From the NCBI RefSeq assembly GCF_900200035.1, contig NZ_FZTC01000019.1, forward strand, positions 124,001 through 188,000: DNA of 64,000 nucleotides. Reading direction: 5' to 3'. This stretch comes from Klebsiella grimontii. Its GTDB lineage: Bacteria > Pseudomonadota > Gammaproteobacteria > Enterobacterales > Enterobacteriaceae. Shown one piece after another: positions 58,289-64,000 of this stretch. How positions within the stretch are numbered: position 1 is the stretch's first letter; each line of letters starts with the position of its first letter. Under the pieces are notes generated by a model that saw only the letters and a list, made by a program, of their open reading frames with translations, was not told the origin of the DNA and ran no database searches. A program made the translations under genes and the position numbers.

Positions 58289-59224
58289 TTACGCGTAAAA
58301 CGCCAGCCGCTCGGCCAGCAGGTCAACAAACGCCTGGCGATCGACATCGAGCATCACCGTAGCGTTCGGCTGCTTACCGGTCAGATTGTAAAAATCGACG
58401 ACCGTCATCCCCTGAGTATATTTCCCCTGCGTTTCCACGCCGACCCAGCGTTCAACGGTGGTAAACATCTCCGGCTTCAGCAGCCAGGCAATGGTGCACG
58501 GGTCGTGCAGCGGCGCGCCGACAAAGCCCCATTTCTCATCCTTGTGGTACTCAAGAAAGAAGTCGAGCAGTTCGGCGACGATGGTGGATATCGGGTTGCC
58601 GATACGGCGGAAACGCTCGATATCCTCAACGTGGATTTGCGCTTTATGGGTGACGTCTAACCCGGCCATCACCACCGGAAGGCCGGACTGGAAAACGATC
58701 TCCGCGGCTTCCGGGTCGACGTAGATATTAAACTCGACCGCCGGCTGCCAGTTCCCCAGCACCATTGCGCCGCCCATAATCACAATACGCTCGATTTTGG
58801 CATGCAGTTCCGGATGGCTGTTGAGCAGCAGGGCGACGTTGGTTTGCGGGCCGGTGGCAACGATCGTGACCGGTTCGACGCTGTCGCGCAGGATGTTGGC
58901 CATCAGCTCGACGGCGGTGCAGCTTTGCGCGGCAAAGCCCGGCTCCGGCAGCGCCGGGCCGTCAAGACCGCTCTCGCCATGCACGTTGTCGGCGATAATC
59001 AGCTCCCGCATTAGCGGCTTAAGCGCGCCGCCGGCGACCGGGATATCCGGGCGTTTAAGCAGGGTGAGCATGCGCAGTACGTTACGCAGCGTTTTGTCCG
59101 GGGTCTGGTTTCCCGCGGAGGACGTCACGGCTTTTACATCGAGTTCGGGTGAGGCGAGGGCAAGAACGAGGGCAATCGCGTCATCATGACCCGGATCGCA
59201 ATCGATAATGACTGGCAGTGCCAT
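58289..59224 (-). CDS. rihA: Pyrimidine-specific ribonucleoside hydrolase RihA
   Basis: A 311-residue nucleoside hydrolase, same length and almost the same sequence pattern as E. coli RihA, which cleaves cytidine and uridine to base and ribose. DCDPGHDDA (Asp8, 10, 14, 15) binds calcium, and NIYVDPEAA and PLHDP hold further ligands. AAGGAG precedes the start. In E. coli rihA lies elsewhere (near glt), so its position here is a difference in gene order. Confidence 0.95.
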   Translation of the reverse strand: MALPVIIDCDPGHDDAIALVLALASPELDVKAVTSSAGNQTPDKTLRNVLRMLTLLKRPDIPVAGGALKPLMRELIIADNVHGESGLDGPALPEPGFAAQSCTAVELMANILRDSVEPVTIVATGPQTNVALLLNSHPELHAKIERIVIMGGAMVLGNWQPAVEFNIYVDPEAAEIVFQSGLPVVMAGLDVTHKAQIHVEDIERFRRIGNPISTIVAELLDFFLEYHKDEKWGFVGAPLHDPCTIAWLLKPEMFTTVERWVGVETQGKYTQGMTVVDFYNLTGKQPNATVMLDVDRQAFVDLLAERLAFYA

Positions 59225-59515
59225 GGCAGCTCCTTGTTGGCGTTATTTTGTGACAAGGGTAACGCCGCAAAGCGCCATAGACGAGGCTCAACGCAGAATA
59301 GTGTGATGGCGTGCACGATTGAGCGCGACATAACGCGACGCTTGCCAACATAGCTGCTTGATCTGTGCGCAATCAGGAGCTAGCCATGCGGTGGCGCAAG
59401 AAGTCGCTTCCCGCGGAGGCCTATAATGATAAAACGACGCAACCATACAAATATTAATGGTTTGCTTTCCGCCAACGGATTCTTATTCTAAAGAAAACTC
59501 CAGGAGATAATCGCA

Positions 59516-59815
59516 ATGAAAGATGTGGTAGATAAATGCAGTACCAAAGGCTGTGCCATCGACGTAGGCTCGATTATTGATAATGAGGACTGCGTCTGGC
59601 GGGTTGAGAAAAACTTCGCCAGCCGCGAAGAGGCCGAGTCCACCATCGCGGCGGTCCGCGAACGTGCCCTGGCCGCCGCGCCCGCCAGCGAGCCGCCGCA
59701 GGTCGATTATACCATCGCGCCCGCCGGTGATGAGGCAAAGCTTGAGGCTTCCATTGCCTTCTCCTGCCAGGCGGAAAAGATCATTTTCGAATTGTCGTTA
59801 AGAAACGTTATTTAA
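59516..59815 (+). CDS. YfcZ/YiiS (DUF406) family protein
   Basis: A 99-residue protein, the same length as E. coli YiiS. KDVVDKCSTKGCAIDVGSII is nearly identical to YiiS, as is the C-terminal FSCQAEKIIFELSLR. Three conserved cysteines (KCSTKGC and SCQ) could bind a metal or form disulphides. Function is unknown. AGGAGATAATCGCA precedes the start. It is monocistronic. Confidence 0.92.
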   Translation: MKDVVDKCSTKGCAIDVGSIIDNEDCVWRVEKNFASREEAESTIAAVRERALAAAPASEPPQVDYTIAPAGDEAKLEASIAFSCQAEKIIFELSLRNVI

Positions 59816-59828
59816 CGTAGCGAGCGCC

Positions 59829-59879
59829 CACGGCTAACCCTCAACAGGATCCTGCGTGCGATCCCGTTGAGGTGCCGTG
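59829..59879. terminator. Long stem-loop between the DUF406 gene and pqqU
   Basis: CACGGC, CTCAAC and GGATC pair in order with GATCC, GTTGAG and GCCGTG. There is no U-tract on either strand, so it may limit convergent transcription or stabilise 3' ends. Confidence 0.55.
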
Positions 59880-59887
59880 GTCAAGCG

Positions 59888-61999
59888 TTACTCAAACCGC
59901 CATGCCAGGTTTAGCCCGATACCGTAGTTACGGCCCGGCGCCGGTTCGTAGTAGCGGCCGTTGGATTCATTCACGATAACCGAGCCCGCGTAGCTGCGGT
60001 CGAACAGGTTATCTACCCGGCCAAACAGATCCATATCCATCTTGCCGTAGCTCCATTTATAGCCGGTCGTCAGGCCGACCACCGTCCAGGACGGCGCTTT
60101 GGCGGTGTTCTCATCGTTTGCCATAATATCGCTCATATAGCGAATATCGCTGCCCGCGTACCAGCCTTTCTCGGGCTGATAGCCGAAGGAGGCGTAGCCC
60201 ATATTACGGGCGATCCCCGGAATACGATTGCCTTTACAGCTGGCATCGTCGCAGACGTTGGTACGATAGGTCGCATCCAGCCAGGTCCAGGCCGCTTTTA
60301 AACGCCAGCTCTCGCCGAACTGCTGATCCAGCCCCAGCTCCATCCCCTGACGGCGCGTTTTACCGGCGTTTTTATAGCTGGTGCGCCCGCCGCTGCTGGC
60401 GTCGACGACAATCTCATTATCGGTATCGGTCTGGAATAGCGCGGCGGTCAACAGGCCGTTGCCGATTCGCGCTTTGCTGCCAATTTCAACGGTTTCGTTG
60501 GTGGACGGCTGCAGGCCAAAGTTCAGCCCGCCCTGGTCGCCGGAGCGGTAGGAAAGCTCATTGATGGTCGGCGTTTCGAAACCGCGGCCGGCGGAGACGT
60601 AGACGTTCCAGGCATCGGTTACCGCGTATTTCAGCGAGCCCGCCGGCAGCCATTTATGATAGCTGGCCTCGCCGCTGTCATCGCCGTTACCCGGCGTAAC
60701 GTAATAATCGTTGGAATCAAACCACACCGAACTGTAGCGCACGCCGGCGTCGAGAGAGAGTTTCTCGGTGAGCTGCCACTGGGTTTGCAAATAGGGGTCT
60801 ACGTTCCACATCAAATTGCGTTCGTTGCGGCGCAGGTCGCCCTTTTCACCGTACTGCGGCGCGCCGTTGCTCATGACAAAGTTTTCATAACCCTTACGGC
60901 GCTCGGTCATGGTTTCATAATCAAGTCCGGTGGTAAAGGTGACCGGCACCAGCAGCTCGCCGCGATGGGTCCAGCGGGTATCAATCCCCTGATAGTGGCG
61001 CGTCAGGTCGATCACGCCGCCAGCATGGGTGGGTTTGAGCTGCGGAGCGCGAGGAATCGACTGATATTGCGTGGTTTCACGCTCGCCGGCGTACATCATC
61101 ACGCTCAGATCGTCCTGATCGCTCAGCTGGCGCTCGTAGCGCAAACCGGCCTGGGTCTGTTTTATGGTTTTGCGGGTATTGTACTGATCGCCTCTTGGCG
61201 ACTGGCGCGGGTTATTTTGCCATTCGTCATAGCTCAGGCCGCCCGCGTCATTAGCTTTAATATCCACGCTGTTAAACAGCAGGGTCAGTTTGCTGTCGTC
61301 ATTAATGCGCACGCCGAGCTTCGCGTTGGCGAGGTTCTTACGCGCGCCGCTATGGTCGCGGGAGCCGTGAGTGGTGAAGCGGTTGGTGGAAACCACATAG
61401 TCGACATCGCCCGCATGGCTGCCGTCGCCGACCGCGCCGGTCGCTTTCATACCGTAATGCCAGGTACCGAAGCTGCCGTAGTAGCTGCTGGCTTCGATAG
61501 TGGGCGGCTGGCTGCCGGTCTGGGTGGTGGCGTTAATCACCCCGCCGGAGGAGTTGCCGTACAGGGCGGAAAAAGGCCCGCGCAGTACTTCGAGCGAATC
61601 GAGGCTGCCAATATCAATATTCGAGGTTTGTCCCTGGCCATCAGGCATGGTGGCCGGAATGCCGTCGACGTAAATTCGCAGCCCACGCACGCCGTAGGTG
61701 GAGCGGGAGCCGAAGCCACGAATCGAAAGCTGCAGATCCTGCGCATAGTTCTGACGGTTTTGCACCTGTAGCCCCGGTACCGCGCCCAGCGACTCGGAAA
61801 GGTTGACCCGCGGCGCGGCCTGGCGCATCTCGTCGCCGTTAACCACGCTTACGGCGGCGGGAGTATCGAGTTCAGAAACCGCCGACGGTGCGGCGGTAAC
61901 CACCATGGTCTGTTCAGCGGCGTGGGCGGTTGGCGCTGAAGAAATAAGCGGCAGAAGCAGTGCGGGGAGCGCGGCGGCGCGCACGGAAAGGATTTTCAT
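59888..61999 (-). CDS. pqqU: TonB-dependent PQQ receptor PqqU (YncD)
   Basis: A 703-residue outer-membrane beta-barrel with signal peptide (ending AHA, about residue 27), TonB box (EQTMVVTAAP), plug domain (about 40-150, VPGLQVQNRQNYAQDLQLSI) and C-terminal strand ending in Phe-Glu. It is collinear with E. coli YncD (700), recently shown to import pyrroloquinoline quinone and renamed PqqU. ATG 61999 matches the E. coli start. It is divergent from yncE across a Fur-like site. A PQQ dehydrogenase lies at 12526. Confidence 0.95.
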   Translation of the reverse strand: MKILSVRAAALPALLLPLISSAPTAHAAEQTMVVTAAPSAVSELDTPAAVSVVNGDEMRQAAPRVNLSESLGAVPGLQVQNRQNYAQDLQLSIRGFGSRSTYGVRGLRIYVDGIPATMPDGQGQTSNIDIGSLDSLEVLRGPFSALYGNSSGGVINATTQTGSQPPTIEASSYYGSFGTWHYGMKATGAVGDGSHAGDVDYVVSTNRFTTHGSRDHSGARKNLANAKLGVRINDDSKLTLLFNSVDIKANDAGGLSYDEWQNNPRQSPRGDQYNTRKTIKQTQAGLRYERQLSDQDDLSVMMYAGERETTQYQSIPRAPQLKPTHAGGVIDLTRHYQGIDTRWTHRGELLVPVTFTTGLDYETMTERRKGYENFVMSNGAPQYGEKGDLRRNERNLMWNVDPYLQTQWQLTEKLSLDAGVRYSSVWFDSNDYYVTPGNGDDSGEASYHKWLPAGSLKYAVTDAWNVYVSAGRGFETPTINELSYRSGDQGGLNFGLQPSTNETVEIGSKARIGNGLLTAALFQTDTDNEIVVDASSGGRTSYKNAGKTRRQGMELGLDQQFGESWRLKAAWTWLDATYRTNVCDDASCKGNRIPGIARNMGYASFGYQPEKGWYAGSDIRYMSDIMANDENTAKAPSWTVVGLTTGYKWSYGKMDMDLFGRVDNLFDRSYAGSVIVNESNGRYYEPAPGRNYGIGLNLAWRFE

Positions 62000-62156
62000 C
62001 AAAGTTACTCGCAAAACGAACCAAACGGAACATATGTATATATGTTAACTCTTTTGTAAATTTTTTGAAAAGACTTAACAGGATTTGAGTTAACAAATAG
62101 CAAGAATTGCGTGATGCCGGGTGGACAAAACGCAATTAACTCTCCACATTGCGATA

Positions 62157-62175
62157 AATAATGATTACTATTCGC
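62157..62175. promoter_or_regulatory. Fur-box-like site between pqqU and yncE
   Basis: AATAATGATTACTATTCGC matches the 19-base Fur consensus at 13 positions. E. coli yncE is known to be iron-repressed through Fur. The site is 88 bases before yncE and 158 before pqqU. Confidence 0.6.
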
Positions 62176-62262
62176 ATTACAAAGAGTAGCGCAAAGCCAT
62201 GATTTTGCGCCACGGAAGCACTGTCGAGCAGGCACATATTCGTTTTATCAAAGGGAGTCGTC

Positions 62263-63324
62263 ATGTCATTACGTCATCTGTCCGCGCCGCGTCTGCGCCG
62301 TTCACTGTTGTTAACTTCATTACTGCTGGCGGGGAGCTTCAGCGCCCACGCGGCGGAAGAAATGCTGCGTAAAGCCGTTGGCAAGGGCGCGTACGAAATG
62401 GCCTATAGCCAGCAGGAGAATGCGCTGTGGGTGGCGACTTCGCAAAGCCGTTCGCTGGATAAGGGCGGTATTGTTTACCGCCTCGATCCGACGACGCTGG
62501 AAGTGACGCAGATTATTCATAACGATCTGAAACCGTTCGGCGCAACGATCAACAACGCTACCCAGACCCTGTGGTTTGGCAATACCACCGACAGCAGCGT
62601 AACGGCAATTGATGCCAAAACCGGGAAGGTGAAAGGGCGTCTGGTGCTCGATCCCCGCCAGCGCAGCGAAACCGTGCGCCCGCTGGCCCCGCGCGAACTG
62701 GCGGTTAACGAGAAAACCAATACTGTCTACATCACCGGTCTGGGTAAAGAGAGCGTGATCTGGGTGGTGGACGGCGACAAGCTGACGCTGAAAGACACTA
62801 TTGCCAATACCGGCGCGATGGCGACGGGCCTGGCGGTGGACGCGGAAGCGAACCGTATCTACACCACTAACGCCGACGGCGAACTGGTGACCATCGACAG
62901 CGCCAGCAATAAAATCCTGACGCGTAAGAAACTGCAGGATGACGGCAAAGAGCACTTCTACCTCAACCTGAGCCTCGATACCGCCGGTCACCGGGCCTTT
63001 ATCACCGACGGCAAACAGCCGGAAGTGCTGGTGGTCGATATTCGCGATGGTAAAGTGCTGGAGAAAATCGCCGCGCCGGAATCCCTGGCCGTGCTGTTTA
63101 ACCCGACCCGCAATGAAGCCTACGTAACTCACCGTAAAGCCGGCGAAGTGAGCGTGATCGATGGTAAGACCTACAAAGTGGTCAAGACCTTCAAAACCCC
63201 GACTCACCCGAACAGCCTGACCTTATCCGCCGATGGCAAAACGCTGTACGTCAGCGTGAAGCAGGAATCGACACGCCAGAAAGAGGCCACCCAGCCGGAT
63301 GACGTTATCCGCATCGCGCTGTGA
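62263..63324 (+). CDS. yncE: Periplasmic seven-bladed propeller protein YncE
   Basis: A 353-residue secreted protein, same length as E. coli YncE. The signal peptide ends at AHA (about residue 30). Repeats such as VYRLDPTTLEVTQII, VTAIDAKTGKVKGRL and EVSVIDGKTYKVVKTFKT are propeller blades. E. coli YncE binds single-stranded DNA in vitro and is induced by iron limitation; its role is unknown. GGGAG precedes the ATG. It is divergent from pqqU, with a Fur-like site between. Confidence 0.95.
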   Translation: MSLRHLSAPRLRRSLLLTSLLLAGSFSAHAAEEMLRKAVGKGAYEMAYSQQENALWVATSQSRSLDKGGIVYRLDPTTLEVTQIIHNDLKPFGATINNATQTLWFGNTTDSSVTAIDAKTGKVKGRLVLDPRQRSETVRPLAPRELAVNEKTNTVYITGLGKESVIWVVDGDKLTLKDTIANTGAMATGLAVDAEANRIYTTNADGELVTIDSASNKILTRKKLQDDGKEHFYLNLSLDTAGHRAFITDGKQPEVLVVDIRDGKVLEKIAAPESLAVLFNPTRNEAYVTHRKAGEVSVIDGKTYKVVKTFKTPTHPNSLTLSADGKTLYVSVKQESTRQKEATQPDDVIRIAL

Positions 63325-63332
63325 TCCTGACG

Positions 63333-63350
63333 GGAGGGGGTAACCCCTCC
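63333..63350 (+). terminator. Hairpin after yncE
   Basis: GGAGGGG and CCCCTCC arms; no U-tract. A single REP-like half (GCCGGGCGGCGGCTGACGCC, 63364-63383) follows. Confidence 0.45.
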
Positions 63351-63495
63351 TGAAAGTCTGTCTGCCGGGCGGCGGCTGACGCCTTCAGCGATATCACCCT
63401 CTGTTACAAACACTTATTAGCCTGATAAATACAATGGCTATAAACTGACGTCTTTCCTGCGCAAGCGGGACGGTGGCATTAATCCTGGAGAAAAG

Positions 63496-63717
63496 ATGAA
63501 AAAATCATTTATGGTCGTTTGCGCCGGCGCGATGCTGGCCCTTCTGGCAGGCTGTAGCTCAAACTATGTGATGACGACGAAAAGCGGGCAGACTATCGTG
63601 ACGCAGGGCAAGCCGCAGCTGGATAAAGATACCGGCATGACCAGCTATACCGATGAGTCAGGCAATAAGCGCCAGATTAACAGCAGCGACGTCGCTCAGC
63701 TGGTGGAAGATAATTAA
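63496..63717 (+). CDS. YgdI/YgdR-family (DUF903) lipoprotein
   Basis: A 73-residue lipoprotein with lipobox LAGC (Cys at residue 20) followed by Ser-Ser, so outer-membrane sorting is likely. YVMTTKSGQTIVTQGKPQLD and GMTSYTDESGNKRQI form the small SH3-like DUF903 domain. Function of the family is unknown. TGGAGAAAAG precedes the start. It is convergent with ansP. Confidence 0.92.
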   Translation: MKKSFMVVCAGAMLALLAGCSSNYVMTTKSGQTIVTQGKPQLDKDTGMTSYTDESGNKRQINSSDVAQLVEDN

Positions 63718-63728
63718 GTTGTGCCGTT

Positions 63729-63754
63729 GCGGTTTGCCCGGTGGGGCAAACCGC
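63729..63754. terminator. Stem-loop between the DUF903 lipoprotein gene and ansP
   Basis: GCGGTTTGCCC-GGTG-GGGCAAACCGC, perfect 11-base stem; U-tract lacking on both strands. Confidence 0.6.
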
Positions 63755-63766
63755 AAAAGGAACGAG

Positions 63767-64000
63767 TTACGGTTTTTCAATATTCGGCGCGGTGCTGTGA
63801 ATATCATGTACGCGCTTACGTACGCCAAACCAGCCGGCGACCAGCAGCACGGCGATCAGCGGAATCGAACCGATGGTATAGGTCCCATTCGGGTAATCGA
63901 AAGCCATTAATACCAGCACGCTCAGCAGGAATAGCAGGGTCAGCCAGGAAGTAAAAGGCGCTCCCGGCATCTTGAAGCTGACGTCTGCGGCCTTGCCTTC
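63767..64000 (-). CDS. ansP: L-asparagine permease AnsP, C-terminal part
   Basis: The last 77 codons of a gene cut by the window edge. PGAPFTSWLTLLFLLSVLVL, FDYPNGTYTI and GWFGVRKRV are the end of AnsP, an amino-acid/polyamine/organocation permease for asparagine. Two membrane helices and a cytoplasmic tail are visible. Position after yncD-yncE agrees with E. coli. Confidence 0.88.
   Translation of the reverse strand, partial: EGKAADVSFKMPGAPFTSWLTLLFLLSVLVLMAFDYPNGTYTIGSIPLIAVLLVAGWFGVRKRVHDIHSTAPNIEKP

Noticed and set aside
60656..61771. 371-codon plus-strand frame opposite pqqU
   Set aside because: Antisense artefact of a GC-rich gene; no ribosome site or family resemblance.

Overview
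The window looks like chromosomal DNA of an enterobacterium of the Klebsiella/Raoultella type. Most genes have recognisable E. coli K-12 counterparts, and they keep the order of the E. coli aldA-to-ansP interval (aldA, gapC, cybB, hglS/ydcJ, opgD, rimL, ydcK, tehAB, ydcO, sutR, rlhA, yncJ, ydcRSTUV-patD, yncL, ortT, ydcY, ydcZ, mnaT, curA, pqqU/yncD, yncE, ansP). The DNA is GC-rich and carries REP palindromes. Between the shared genes are blocks typical of Klebsiella-like species: protocatechuate dioxygenase, a second PQQ dehydrogenase, a cyanide-insensitive-type bd oxidase and dipeptide-binding paralogues. Genus assignment is inference; no rRNA, tRNA, IS element, prophage or CRISPR array was seen.

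Layout. 0-9 kb: glutamate dehydrogenase, ydcF, aldA, a REP cluster, an intact gapC, an SSAT-like acetyltransferase facing a LysR regulator, a GAF-GGDEF cyclase and two small unknowns. 9-12 kb: an SOS-controlled pair (54-residue membrane protein and DinI-like protein) under a promoter whose spacer is a LexA box, then cybB and frmRA without frmB. 12-21 kb: PQQ dehydrogenase, pcaQ, pcaGH, hglS, carboxylesterase and a YcaC-like hydrolase. 21-30 kb: opgD, rimL, ydcK, tehAB, a PepT-like peptidase and an orphan DppA paralogue. 30-37 kb: DUF3313 lipoprotein, EamA exporter/AraC pair, benE-type transporter, GNAT, sutR, rlhA, yncJ. 37-42 kb: cioAB plus a 41-residue third subunit, then MocR-type ydcR. 42-48 kb: ydcSTUV-patD. 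47.7-49.6 kb: a gene-poor, AT-richer stretch with four very small genes. 49.6-55 kb: hydrolase, pectinesterase lipoprotein, aldehyde dehydrogenase, second DppA paralogue with ydcY. 55-64 kb: ydcZ-mnaT facing a new XRE-cupin regulator, curA, rihA, a DUF406 gene, pqqU, yncE, a small lipoprotein and the end of ansP.

How it fits together. Much of the content is catabolic and import-related: polyamine uptake and oxidation (ydcSTUV-patD), aldehyde disposal (aldA, frmA, an aromatic-type aldehyde dehydrogenase), aromatic ring cleavage (pcaGH) and possibly its periplasmic supply from quinate or shikimate through a PQQ dehydrogenase. pqqU, the outer-membrane PQQ receptor, lies in the same window.

The best leads are the LexA-controlled DinI-like/membrane-peptide operon, the shared operator linking mnaT-ydcZ to a probably leaderless XRE-cupin regulator, PcaQ-type sites near pcaH and perhaps the PQQ dehydrogenase, and short genes overlooked by length cut-offs.
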